From Rhabdornis inornatus (lineage: Eukaryota; Chordata; Aves; Passeriformes; Rhabdornithidae), in contig VWZS01002739.1 in assembly GCA_013397075.1 (NCBI GenBank), positions 187,312-251,311 on the forward strand: a stretch of DNA of 64,000 nucleotides, in the 5' to 3' direction. Made by a program: the position numbers and the translations under genes. Shown here piece by piece: positions 36,755 through 48,720 of this stretch. How positions within the stretch are numbered: position 1 is the stretch's first letter; each line of letters opens with the position of its first letter. The notes under the pieces were generated by a model. The model searched no databases. It had not been told where the DNA came from and saw only the letters and a program-made list of their open reading frames with translations.

Positions 36755-38597
36755 GTAATTAATAATGAAAAGAAGTATACATTTCTTACACAGCTCAGTA
36801 TGGGAAAAAACAATCAGGAGAATGTTATGAATTTACTTTGGAAATAAAGTTATTGGAACAGGATGTTAAGGGAAATGGAATATCCTTCTAAATCTTTGAA
36901 TCAAGACATTATTCTGGAACATATGGTTAGGCAAGAACTGATCACTGGGATGAGTGTAGAAATAGTGGAATGAAGTTCTCAGATCTCTATGTAAGAGGGC
37001 AGATTGGGTGGTATAATTGTCTTCTCTGCCCCTAAACCTTTTGAAATATGCATCTACGTATTCTGAATGGCTAATTTAAACACAAATTACTTGTATTTAC
37101 AAAATTCAATTATCTGTATGCAAACATGCACTTAGACTAAAAGCAGGCCAGCTGTTGCATTCAGGTAACTATAGCAAAATGTTGACCTTGTGAAATCATA
37201 ATTAAGCTTATATGGATTTTAACATGGTCAAATTTCCAATGTATGCATTTATAATGAATGTGTTCATCTTCAGTTATATGTAAGTATATTTTTTGTATTT
37301 CTGCAGCTATCAATGTGCTTTGTCAAACAATTCTAGTATTTAGGAAAATTTATATGTGAGTTTAATATTTTTGCAGTTCATGGCTTCTTGGGTTTTACTT
37401 TGAATAATTGGAGAAATACTTCATAGGAAAAGAATGTAACATATTTATTTGATTTCTAGTAAATATATTATTACGTTAAAAACTCAGCTCTTAATTTTCC
37501 TCTGGTGAATCCAGCTGTTTGTGTCATAATAAGAGGTCACAAAAATTTCTAAGATCTATTTAATTATTGACGAGAGTTCAGCAACAAAATGAAATTAAAA
37601 TTTTAAATTTAAGATACAGCTCATCCCAGCACCAAATTTTTCTTCATCAATCTGTCATATAAAAGTTGAAACTAATGTCTGTTTTCACAGCAGACATTTA
37701 AAAATACTTGAAGGGTATTTAAACTTCTGATTTTTATTTATTACTTGTGACATATCTGATTTACATTGATTCAGGATTGGATTCTCCTACATGGAATCAC
37801 TAGTTGCAATAATATAAAATTAATCAAGGTGAAATAATTATATACCTAGTTATATATGATATTTTAAATCATCATTCCTTTCTGTAGAATTTCATAAAAT
37901 ATGGGTTTATATAGTCCAGGGAGAATAAAAACAGTAGTCATATGTAACAGAACCATTGTAGACGTGCTGCAGTTTTGTCTATAGTGTTTCATTATTGAAC
38001 TTTTATCATGACTCCTGACAGATATGTCAGGAAAAGAGATAAAGTATATTAAATATTTTTATTAATCCTCAAATCAGAAATAAAATTTGCAATGCCATAA
38101 GAAAGTTAATAATGTAATATAGTTCATATGTAGCCATATATTTTATTGGAGCCAGTACATAAAACAAGTCATGGGTTTGCTCTCTCTCAGTTTTAGTCTT
38201 GAAATGGTAAACATTCCATGAAGATCCCTGTAGCATTTTTCAGATACTTTTATTTGCTTAATGTGTTTGGCAAGGCAAAGTAGTCACAGAAAAGAGGTAA
38301 CTAAAAAGTCTTCTAATAATTTTGGCCACAAGCAGCAGTAGGGTTCTCCAGTCAAGTAGTTTATTGGAGCTGTAGTTCCAGCTGCTGCAGTAAATTCCAG
38401 AAGGCTTCTCATGTTGAATCACAAAGTCTTTTCATTCTGGCAATGGCAAATTTAATTTTGTACAATGTTATTGATGTTTTATTTTACTATAGAGGAAAAA
38501 CATGAAACTGTGTGTTTTAACAGCATATTTGATTACCTATCGAAGAGCTATAACTGTTGTTTCTGTTTATATATTTATTTTCTGTTTCCATTTGTAG
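36755..38597 (+). other. CSMD3: CSMD3 intron (1.8 kb)
   Basis: The intron runs from a GTAATT donor to a TCCATTTGTAG acceptor. It is AT-rich throughout. No repeat, RNA gene or additional exon is recognised. Confidence 0.85.
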
Positions 38598-38693
38598 GAG
38601 AGACATTGCCTTTGGCTACATCTAATCAAATTCTTCTGCGATTCAGTGCTAAGAGTGGGGCATCAGCCAGAGGGTTTCACTTTGTTTACCAAG
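38598..38693 (+). CDS. CSMD3: CSMD3 exon: last part of a CUB domain, probably CUB 10
   Basis: The 96-bp exon encodes ETLPLATSNQILLRFSAKSG followed by ASARGFHFVYQ, the closing strands of the CUB. Where the other CUBs have SD after the F-strand, this one has SAKSG, so the third calcium-site acid is missing too. The sequence is very distinctive for CSMD3. Acceptor: TCCATTTGTAG before 38598; donor: CAAG|GTAAAC after 38693. Both ends are phase 1. Confidence 0.96.
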
Positions 38694-38799
38694 GTAAACA
38701 TGTCTACTTTTGGTGGAAGACACTGGTGCCAATTTGATGAATTGTATTATTTTTAATTCTGCATAAGTCTTAATGTATTGCTTTAAATGTGAGTGAAGT

Positions 38800-39440
38800 C
38801 TTAACCTTTTTCCAGAGACCAGGGACTTCTCCTGATGGCGGACTGGCTTTGTAACAGCAAAAGTCTGTCTTTATCCTATCTGGCCCTACTTCTGCTAGCT
38901 GGCAGAAGCTGGCAATCTGTTGTTCCCTTACTGCTGAGTGAGCTCGAGGGGTTAGGAGTGTGCTTAATTGTATTAGTCTTTCTCAGTATTCCCAGTTGAT
39001 TTTTCGAGAGTTTTTGTTCATGCTGCTAAGGGTTCTGTCTTGTTGAAGAGCTCAGAGAGAAAATTGCTGCGGCAGAGACCAAAATCAGGCTGTTTCAGTA
39101 TTGAAGGGTGGGTGGGAGATTTGCTGGTCTATTTCTGACCCAGCTGAACTTGAGGGAACATTATGTGCGTGTCTGCACACTGCAGCTGAAATGTAAGAAT
39201 GACACAACATGGCCAAGTCTGTTAGAATTCTGCTGGGCAGCTGAGTACACGTAGCTGATCCATGAGTCTTGAATGCAGTCTGGTGACACCCCAGAGCATT
39301 GCTTACAGATTCATTGTCTGTATGGGCAACAACGCAGCGCCAAACGGACTGACTTCTGGGCATCTCATGAGATGCATTGCATACATACCCAGTAAGCTTA
39401 ATAAGACAGTCAGTGCACACCCTTACTAAAGTCAAGTTTA
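38800..39440. other. GC-richer block of unknown nature
   Basis: The base composition is clearly richer in G and C, and in CpG, than the flanking intron. A minus-strand open frame of 116 codons at 39085-39435 has no recognisable domain or splice context. It may be an old transposable element I do not recognise, or a regulatory region. Confidence 0.4.
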
Positions 39441-41090
39441 AAAATAATTTGGGATAGTTTTTAAATATTATTAAGATTCCTAGATTCCTTTTAATTTTTT
39501 AATTTTTAATTTTTTTTTAATTTTTTCATTTTAAAGATTGGAGCATGGTCCAGTTTGACACAACAAATACATGTAAAGAACTGTCTCACCTCAAGAATCT
39601 TTCCAGAGTTGTAAGAAGCTTGTTAGGACTGATTTTTAAGCCTTCTGACTCCTGCGTTTAAAGAAAGATATCACCATGACTGCATAATCTACTTTGGATA
39701 TATCTCAAGATATTGTTATTACACATCAAAAGCATCTTACACACAATTGCATTAAAATTTAACATCCAAAATTAACTGTAAAAGGGGAGACTATCAACTT
39801 CTGGAATCAGAAAAGAGCTTTCAGCATTTGAGTTCTTATCCATTTGCATATGAATCACGTATTTCTGACATACTCTATTAATGTTAACACTCTGAAGTGG
39901 TACTTTTTGCTGCTTTTGAAGAATTCATAGTGATAAAACCCCACGATTCTATTAGCTGTATATCTGCACACATAGATTGCTATTGAACAGGTGAGCTATT
40001 GCTATTGCTATTGATCTAGGTGAGCACAATGCTATATGCCTCATTTCAGACCTTTATGTAAGAAAAGGTCTTCTTTCTTATGTAAGAAATAGATTTTAAC
40101 AAATTGGAGTGCAAATGAGTTAGGCAAAGTCACTTTGTCTCAGAAAAATCATAAAACTATTTAAATACCATGGAATTTTAATATATTTTAAAATATATCT
40201 TAAGAGCTTTACTAAGTACAGTTATATATGTATACATATATTGGCTAATGAGTTAGTGGCATTCAATAAGCCCTATCTTTTTGAGATTTTTTTTCTCTTC
40301 TTATAAATCATACTTCCAAGGACCACCTGCTTTCTAGCCTTTTAAATACTTCAGAAATGACATCTACTCTCACACTGAACACAGCAATGTGGTCTGCAAA
40401 GTCAGTCATTTTATTTATTGCCCTCTATTCCAGGTTGACCTTCTTCCCTGTTCACTTTTCCACTGGGCTGATTTCAATTTTGTTTCACAGCGGTATGAAA
40501 CATTTACTGAAAAACGGAGGATAATTACTATAGAAAATGGAATGCCTCTCTGATACAGCTTGAGAAGTCTAGGTTGACAACACTACAGGCAAAAACTAAA
40601 AGGAAGGCTCTAAGGAGAAAAAGTTATTGCTTGCCTTATTTCACATTCTGGTTTGAGCAACTGACAGATAGGGGCTTTAGCTTCTGATTCAGATTTAATG
40701 GCTTTTGTGATGCTGCTTTCTCAAAAACTTCCTTTTATCTGGATATGCTATCTATGACTTCATTTCTTTTCTCAGATGATCACATTCCTTGTAGTTAATG
40801 CAATAGGTAAAGAGTGTCTGTAATATGAGACTGAATGAATATCAAGTCTTCCAAAATATTAGGGTCAGATATGTTGATACATGCTAAGACCAATCACATG
40901 TAAGAAGACTGGAAATTTTTTTTTCAGGCTTTCTGATGTCTGTCTTCTTGCTATGACATCACCTAAGAAACAAGAGTCTATATTTTCATATAACTCAGGC
41001 TGCAGCAGTACAGAGTTCCTTCCTTAAACATTAATTACCTTTCTACCATCCAAAAGTTTATGGGGCTTTAATATTTTTCTTTTTTACCTG

Positions 41091-41116
41091 TTATACAATA
41101 CAAATGTATTGTATAA
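41091..41116. repeat. Inverted repeat, 12-bp arms and 2-nt centre
   Basis: TTATACAATACA at 41091-41102 is mirrored exactly by TGTATTGTATAA at 41105-41116. Further ACAATA and TGTATTG words follow within 40 bases, so it may belong to a local AT-rich repeat. Confidence 0.88.
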
Positions 41117-41400
41117 TAATAAAATACAATAAATGTATTGTGAACTCGTTTATTAGGTCAATTGAGATTTTAAAGAGGATTATTAAGGAAGTTAATATAC
41201 TAGGATGAAGAAGACAAAGGGAAATAAGAGTAAAAGAATATTGTGACTTTAACAATCAAGTTGATCTAATTTGTGACAAGAATAAAATGCACAGCCACAC
41301 ATAGTCTGCTAAATGTAATTAGAGAGCAGAACTAAGACTGTTAGTATTACTTTTGATATGTGCTACCATGACACATTATGTTCTGCTTTAAAACAGACAT

Positions 41401-41550
41401 CCTGGAGAGGTGATTGATGCCCTGAGCCTGTCAGTGTTTAAAAGGAATTTGAAAAATGCCCTTAATAACATGTTTTAACTTGGTCAGTCCTGAACTGGAA
41501 AGGCTGTTGGACTAGATGATTGTTGTAGGTCTCTTCCAACTGAAATAATC
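41401..41550 (+). mobile_element. CR1 LINE 3'-end fragment
   Basis: The block reads in sense the CR1 3' untranslated region: GAGGTGATTGATGCCCTGAG, CTGTCAGTGTTTAAAAGG, the GCCCTTAATAACATG run, GTTGGACTAGATGATTG and GTCTCTTCCAACTGAAATAA. The terminal short repeat has decayed. There is no coding part. Confidence 0.88.
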
Positions 41551-42799
41551 TTGGAGGCATTTCAGCTGAGCTGTCAGTTGTGTCACCTTTTAGAGAAAGA
41601 GGCCTGTTTTCCTAACTTGTTATAGATGTTAGAAACTGTACTACATTTTTCCATGGACTATTTAAATTCCATTTTAAGCAGCGTGGAACTACCTCACTTG
41701 GTTGTTATCTGTAGCTTGCATTGCATTTATTCCTAAGGCAATTATTTTTAAAACTGGGTGGGGCAAGGAGAGGAGGATTAAAAAAAATAGTACTTCATGG
41801 TGCTTTTGTATCTTTAGCCTTTCTTGTCTCACAGTAACCATTAACAGAATATTTGTAAAACTTCTGAAAAACTGAGCAAAATATCAGTTTTAAATGTTGT
41901 TAAATGTTTCTTGCTGGCAGTACGATAATTTGATACAACTATAGCCATGGATGTTTGTGACTGTCAGGGCTGATCTCAATAAAATGTCAGCTTTTAGTCT
42001 GAAGAAGTATTTCTGGTATGTGAACTAATTTAAGAGTGCTAGTAAACTGCCCCTACATTTGCTATCGTGTCAGACGCAGCTTGCTCAGACGAAAATAACT
42101 TTCATAAGGCAATATTAAAATGAAACCAGATGATCTGATATTCTTTGTTGAGAGGTGCTAAAAGGTGTAGTTACACAAAAAAGTATGGATTACTAATGCG
42201 TGCATCCAAATTTCCCAATGCTATCACTGAAAGTTATAGGATATTCTTAAATCTGACTGTTAAAAAGTGTCTTTTGCCTGCACAGCTGTTTTAGGGATTC
42301 TCCAGATGTGGTTGCTAGGCAAGGATTAGAGAAATTGGAAGGATTTTTTTTCTATAGTTTCCTCCCTTTAAAAAAATGAGTTAAAAATACATAGGGAAAG
42401 ATGGTATTCCCTTAGGAGGCTGAGCAAGAGTTTCTTCAACACAATGAATGGAAAATGCTCCTGGAGTGATGCTGAAATTTTCAGTCAGGTCATGGAGCCT
42501 TTTAGGTAAGACAGATAAGCTTTGGACATGTGAGAAGCTAAAAAGTTTTAACTAGCAGGTGGCTGAAGTGGTGACCTGTATGGGAGGAGGCCGTGAGCTA
42601 CCATGTGCCATTCACAAACACCTGTGAAGCTGGTGTAAGCCATCTCTCGCATGCCAAAATTCCCACTAGTCAGAGGAACATATGGTGCTTGTTCTCAGGA
42701 ATATTTGAGAGTGACAACTGCTTTGGGGCAGAGATGCTTCTGGGTACATGCTGTAGAGATGCTGCTGGAGGGATTATTGGAGGTACTCTTGGAAAGAGG

Positions 42800-43310
42800 T
42801 CCTCCCTGCCAAAGGGCTTGCACTTCTAAGGGGACTACGACCTGTCAGTGACACCTGCTGGAGCGAGAGCACCTCAGAGGGATTGGCAGCCTGTGAAAGT
42901 GCTATTCTGCACTAGGGGACATTTGAGGAACTGTAGCTCAAGGATGACCCTCACTGGAGGAGAAACATTCAGAAACAGGGTGACATGGAAACCTGAAGAA
43001 GCAAAAAGGAGAAAGATGAGTAAAACGCTAAATACATTGGCAGGGGGGCGGGAGAAAGCAAAAAGAGATTACAAACCCCAACTTCCTCTACTGCCTCTCA
43101 CCTCATTGGTACAGGAAGTTGAGAAAAAGAAGGAGAGGATACGTGTTTGAAGTTGAGCCTGGTAATTAACTCGGTTGATTGTCTGTGTCCTCTTTCTTTT
43201 TAATTCCTGAGTCACTGATGAGAAGTTTGTGTAAAATTGGTAATAAATTAAGCATAAATAAGTATTAATTTCCTGAATCAAAACTGTTTTGTCCACAACA
43301 AAACACTGAG
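42800..43310 (+). mobile_element. Endogenous-retrovirus LTR fragment (ERVL-like), plus strand
   Basis: The region AAGTTGAGCCTGG near 43150, then GGTAATAAATTAAG with AATAAA at 43242-43247, then CAAAACTGTTTTGTCC resembles the R-U5 region of a common avian ERVL-type LTR as I remember it. GC-richer sequence back to about 42540 may be its U3 part. I see no internal retroviral genes nearby, so it looks like a solo or partial LTR. Open frames of 66-100 codons inside are not genes. Confidence 0.5.
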
Positions 43311-45816
43311 CCCTTTGCTGTCACATAATTGTGAATTATTTATCTCATGGCCAAAATGCCCTTTTGAACAAGTAGCCCTGACCAAGGGGTGGATTAATGC
43401 TTAATTTCTTGGAGAAGCTGTAGTTCCAGGCATTCAAACATCATGAGATTGGATGTGTGAGTAGCCATCACCACGTAGGCCATTGTAAAATCATAATTCA
43501 TTCCAGTGTAGTCATGATACAATAACATGGAATAAAAAGGTTTGAGTAAAATAGTGCTGGTGCACAAGATGTGTGCGTAGAGAAAAAGGTATTAATCCCA
43601 ATAAAAGAGCAGAAAAGAGCAAGCTGAGTCAGCTGAATTTACCTGGCTACCTGCATCTGGCCCGCAGATTAGGATCAGGAAGAACTGTGACTGTGTGAAA
43701 TCCTTGAACTATGGCTTCATCATTTTCCTTCCTCAAGTGCAGAACAGCTTCCCACCATGGTTGGAACAGCATGCATGAACAAGTTTCATAGAGTATCTTT
43801 GTGATACTGAGGTCCTGTTGAGAGTTTAATGAAAAATTCCTATTTATTTGAACAAAGGCAGGTATATTAAGTTTGCTGAAAGGTGAGTTGTTTGTTTAAA
43901 CTGTGTAAGGTGTTTAACCATTATAAAAAACTTAATAAAGTGGATTTGCTTTTGTTTTGATGCATTGTGCATTTACCCAGGAGTGTGCTAGTTTACCTCT
44001 GATAATTTTTAAAATCCTGAGTACATTTTAAAACTTTCTGCAGCTTTCAAGGTTAAAGTCTTTTGCAACCAACAAACATACTGATTGATACTGACTGTAT
44101 CTGTCTGACCTTGTCTGACAATCAACTCACTGCATAATAACAAAAAAGAGAAAGTATTTTTCTATTATTGGTAGTATTAATTATTTCTAAATCTTCTTAG
44201 AAAAGGCTTTTCTCTACATTCAGTAATACTTGGGCAAACTTAACTTTTATATCTGGTAGCAACACTTAAACTGGTAGAACATAATATAATCATAAATTAA
44301 AACTTTCAGTGTTCTGCTAAAATGTGTTGCACGTTTAATGCTAGATTTAAGATAGAATTGATTTCAATTAGTGTTCCGTATCCAACTTGTTAAGAAATGT
44401 TAAGTTTTAGAGCATTCACAAGTACTTAAAGCTTAATTATGATTCTGAATAGAGCAAAGTATAAGAAATAGGATGAGTCTATAGTTATCAATATTAAAAT
44501 AAGTAAGTATAGGCTTTATACACCTTGTCTGTTACTTAGTGACCAGGGTAGCTGAGCAGGTGTGGTGGGGGTGTGTACAGTTGTGCCCACGAACAGATAG
44601 AAATATCACTCTTCACTCTTATAGGCCAACAAAGAAATTTAAACATAATGCTGTAAAATAAAACTAAATATAGCTGTGATTCTGTTTATGTTAGTTAGCC
44701 GGAAGCACCATGCTTGAAAATTTGCCAGGAATAATGTGCAACATCCACCTTTTTTTAATTTTTTTTCTCCCTGGTGCCATTTTGTGTTGTTTACTTTAGG
44801 ACTAAATGGCAGTCAATTTTCATGGAGCTACTTATTCATATCTAGATGCAGTGATAGTCTCAAACTAATTCTTGAACAAATCAAGATGATGAAACAACTC
44901 TCACAAAAAAATGGATATATTTAATGAGATTATTTTTAATGTACCTTTATTTTATTATACTGTAAAATATAGATGATATTACACACAAATTATACCTTTG
45001 TCATTTTCTGTATAAATATTTTTAGTTTGTTTTTAAATTGGCATTAACTGCAAAAATGAAATGTAGTAAGAACAAGTTTGATATACGAACAACGTGCACA
45101 ATAGCAACAGTCAGTTGGTATAAAAAATACCTGTTATCAAGAAGCATGTATCAATAATGAAACCAAAGGGAAAACTGTCCCATGGGCTTCTAATGGATGT
45201 TATTATTTTGCTCTTTATATATTGCTTGCAGTCTTTTAACTGCTCTTGTATCACATCAGGTTTATGAATTCCCAGACATTATTGGTAAAAATGATTGATG
45301 TCAAAAGAAAACACTGAAATAGCCTGGATGGTAATTTTTATCACTTCATATTCTCCAATACGATAAATCAAATATTTGTAAGATATTACGTTGTCTTTAT
45401 ATCTGATTAGCTACACCATAAAATTTTTCTGGGCTACTAATGAGAAAGTTCTAGTGAGGAGCCAAAGGCCTCATAGTTATTAAGTGAAGTAGGTGGTAGG
45501 TGTAGTATCCTGTCATTGAAGAGGGCTGCAGAAAAACCCACTGTTCTTCTCAGGCCTAAAGCTGTGCATCCGAAGTCAGAAGATCTCTAAGCTGCCATGG
45601 TACTCACATGACTGTACATATGCACAGCCAAAACCACATTGCAGCTAATAGCCATGAAAACATTAGTCCGTTCTCTGAGAATACAGGAGGAGAACAAATA
45701 ACATGAATTAAGCTCTGTCCTACAAGAAACAATCAGTATTTTTACCAGTCTATTTTTTTTTAAATTATGACTGTCATTTGCATTCATGACTTTTTATCTT
45801 TTCTCTCTGTATACAG

Positions 45817-46020
45817 CTGTTCCACGCACAAGTGATACACAGTGTAGCTCAGTTCCAGAGCCTCGATATGGAAGGAGAATTGGCTCTGAATTTTCAGCAG
45901 GCTCTGTTGTTCGATTTGAGTGTAGTCCTGGCTATCTGCTGCAAGGCTCAAAAGCTATCCGATGTCAGTCTGTACCAAATGCCTTAGCTCAGTGGAATGA
46001 CACAGTACCAAGCTGTGTAG
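45817..46020 (+). CDS. CSMD3: CSMD3 exon: complete Sushi domain, probably Sushi 10
   Basis: The 204-bp exon encodes VPRTSDTQCSSVPEPRYGRR, then FSAGSVVRFECSPGYLLQG, IRCQSVPNALAQWNDTVPSC. The four cysteines, C.PGY and the tryptophan are in place. NDT is a possible glycosylation sequon. The N-terminal linker of about eight residues before the first cysteine is longer than in the Sushi at 10577 and typical of this family position. Acceptor: GTATACAG before 45817; donor: GTAG|GTAAGC after 46020. Both ends are phase 1. Confidence 0.96.
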
Positions 46021-47113
46021 GTAAGCAATTACATTTATGCTGTCTGTTCTGTCTCACGTCTCTGAATTAGGATTCAGGAATTGTTTCAGAAAATAGTATT
46101 TAACCCATGTATTCACTCTCCTTTGATTAATATCAGTCATGCCCAATTTAAAAGAACAGTTTTCCATATCAAGAAATAATTGAGTACCAGATAGCTCATA
46201 GGCAGTATATTGTTTCATACAATGACTTAGATTATATGAACAAGTGTGATGAACGTTTTCTTGAACATTCATTATTTTCATGACTTATCTGCAGCTTGAA
46301 ATACAGGACAGAATTTGATTCTCCAGAAGTGTCTTCACCTGTTTTATTACACAGTACTTGTTGTGTATTTCTATCACACATAGGATAATAATTTCTTTTT
46401 TCAAGCAAAAGCATAGTGTACATTGAATAATGATAGCATTGTTAACTAATTTTCTTTAGTCTGTCAATAGACTTTCACTGAAATAATGCTTAGCACTCCA
46501 AAGTTTTTTTGTAAACATTGAAATGTTTTACCTCCTCCCTATATGGATTTATATTCAAAAGTCATTACTATTCCTAGGAATTTACTCTAGAATTAATTAG
46601 ACTGCTCTAAAAAAAATAAATGTAGGTATCCCATTTTTTCTGGTTTTTAAAATTTTTTGTTCTGTTTTCTTGAACCTTAGAGAAGTAAGTGTGTATACAG
46701 TAAAAAATATTTAATGTACTACACCACTTTTTCAGCTAGCTTCAATATTGGAACTATCTTGGGCTGTGGGTGAATTCACATTATTTCTTCCAGTCATGAT
46801 TGTGTTTAATGTTATGTCTTTACAGTTTGTTGTTACTCTAAGGTAAGTCATGATTAGGCTGTTCTAGGGTGCACACGTGCAAGATGAAGTTCATTTCTGA
46901 ATTGTTTATTCAGGCAGGTTGTGTCTTATGCTTGGTATCATAAATATATTTTAGATAAGATGCTTTCTAAGTTCAGATGATTGCTTCATGTCTATGTATT
47001 TATGCTAGAAAAGAAAATTATTATAATTATCTTGATCTTAGTAAAATTATTACTTCTCTGTTCTCTAAAGTGGTCTAAGGTGTGGAATAATTTGTGATAA
47101 TACTTTCTTTCAG
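46021..47113 (+). other. CSMD3: CSMD3 intron (1.1 kb)
   Basis: The intron runs from a GTAAGC donor to a TTTCTTTCAG acceptor. It is AT-rich; no repeat or other feature is recognised. Confidence 0.88.
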
Positions 47114-47238
47114 TGCCATGCAGTGGAAATTTTACTGAGCGCAGAGGTACTATTCTTTCACCAGGTTACCCTGAACCTTATGGTAACAGCTTAAATTGTG
47201 TGTGGAAAATCATAGTAACTGAAGGATCAGGTATTCAG
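47114..47238 (+). CDS. CSMD3: CSMD3 exon: first part of a CUB domain, probably CUB 11
   Basis: The 125-bp exon encodes VPCSGNFTERRGTILSPGYP, then EPYGNSLNCVWKIIVTEGSG and IQ. The two cysteines (PCSG and NCVW) form the first CUB disulfide; NFT is a potential glycosylation sequon. Acceptor: TTTCTTTCAG before 47114. The 3' end is set at ATTCAG|GCAAGT: a GC donor with an otherwise perfect consensus. It ends in phase 0 and joins ATC CAG GTC of the next exon, giving the expected IQIQV. The nearest GT, at 47231, would shift the frame. Confidence 0.93.
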
Positions 47239-47852
47239 GCAAGTCTGTAATCTGTCAAGCATGGAATATTAATTACTTTTTTTGTTTATTTCTCTCAAAA
47301 TTTCATAAATTAGTAATCCTATAATTGGGGGGTGAGGTACTTGCAATATTAGCGCTTTGGATTTCTCGTTATTGTTCTTTGGTTAGCTTTATTTTATGTC
47401 TCTTGATTTTCACATGGGGGTATGAATGAGAGGTGATTAACAAGCAGTTTTCTGTTTTAATTGTGCAGTATATTGAAAGCAGATCCTAATCCTTCAATCT
47501 GATATGCAAATACCAAATCTTTTTATCTGTTAGGGTATTACTGAGGCCCTTGAGAGCTCTGTAGCTATCTTGATTATCTGCTCATTTACACTTTGAGTAA
47601 TTATTTAAAATGATGCAACACAAATGCAAAATCCTTCTTACTTGCCTAGTGTCATATTTTCTAAGAGTTAACACAATGCAAAAAATGAATATTGATTTTT
47701 TTATTTACATTCTTTTCACTGATGTGTCTAATGTTTGGATCTTATTTTTGTTTTCTTTGCTACGTGTTCTCTTTTTATTTTGTTGGTTTTAGAACATTTA
47801 AAAATGCACGTGGCTTGTTGGCTTAAAAAAGTTCTGTGGTCCTGTTTTATAG
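47239..47852 (+). other. CSMD3: CSMD3 GC-AG intron (614 bp)
   Basis: The intron begins GCAAGT instead of GT and ends TTTTATAG. CAG|GCAAGT is the usual form of GC donors, which are a small minority of vertebrate introns and are spliced by the major spliceosome. Frame continuity across it supports the call. Nothing else is recognised inside. Confidence 0.88.
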
Positions 47853-47949
47853 ATCCAGGTCATCAGCTTTGCCACTGAACATAACTGGGACTCTCTTGAA
47901 ATATATGATGGTGGAGATATGACGGCACCGCGCCTTGGGAGTTTTTCAG
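47853..47949 (+). CDS. CSMD3: CSMD3 exon: middle part of a CUB domain, probably CUB 11
   Basis: The 97-bp exon encodes IQVISFATEHNWDSLEIYDG, then GDMTAPRLGSFS. The Glu of ATE and the Asp of WDSL fit the first two calcium-site positions of calcium-binding CUBs. It has no cysteine. Acceptor: TTTTATAG before 47853; donor: TCAG|GTTAGG after 47949, with T at intron position +3 and so weaker than the other donors here. It starts in phase 0 and ends in phase 1. Confidence 0.95.
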
Positions 47950-48720
47950 GTTAGGATATGTCATGATTTAAAGATACAGTTTTATATATAGATATGTATG
48001 TGAGAGAGCATGTCTTTTTTGCTCACACATATAGACAAGGAGTATGTGTTCCATCATTTCTGATACCATTATGAAATGTTTTTGTTTTTGAGAGGAGACT
48101 TCAGGTGGTGTAAACATGTCAATATTCAAATTCAAAGAGGCGTTCAGAAGAAAATATGACACTGAAATTTTTGACTTTGATTAGTGGAATTTAGTTGATA
48201 ATACTTTCACAAAAATCTTTTCTTTTATCTTTCCCCTCCCATAGAGGAGATACAGTGATATAAATTGGTACTGACATTCAAGGAGCTTCCTTTGATAACT
48301 TTGACTTAACTTCTTCTTATTAGCCTGCCTTTCTCATGAAAAAAGATGAAGCATTCAATCTTCATCTAAACTCACCAGACCTCACAGAACAAACTGAATT
48401 AATACAACTGGGATATAAATAAACCAGATAATTAGTTGTTTAAAATTTACATCAAGCACCTACACTTTTTCTCTTTTTATATGAGGCTTTTGTTTTATAG
48501 AAAGAGTGCGTTCTGTAAACCAAACTAAGAGAAAGAGATTAAGTCATGAATAATAACCCAGATTCATGATTACTGCTCTGATTCTGGTGTAGCTAAAGCA
48601 GGTAGATTTTTGCCTCTCTGGTGATTTCACAAACTTTTAAAGTATAGATGTATCTTGGATTAGTAAGGAAATGAAGAATCAACTGAAAAATTTACTGATG
48701 AACATAATGCCATAATGTGT

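Larger units (their letters stand above)
38694..45816 (+). other. CSMD3: CSMD3 intron (7.1 kb)
   Basis: The intron runs from a GTAAAC donor to a GTATACAG acceptor. It contains a GC-richer unidentified block at 38800-39440, a CR1 3' end at 41401-41550, a small palindrome at 41091-41116 and an LTR-like block near 42800-43310. The stretches 39.5-41.0 and 43.4-45.8 kb are AT-rich with nothing recognised. Confidence 0.85.

Noticed and set aside
39085..39435. 116-codon minus-strand open frame
   Set aside because: No domain, signal peptide or splice context was recognised. It is kept only as part of an unidentified GC-richer block.
47231..47238. Ordinary GT donor at 47231 in place of the GC donor
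   Set aside because: It would end the exon in phase 1 and shift the next exon out of frame, losing the CUB sequence IQIQVISFATE.
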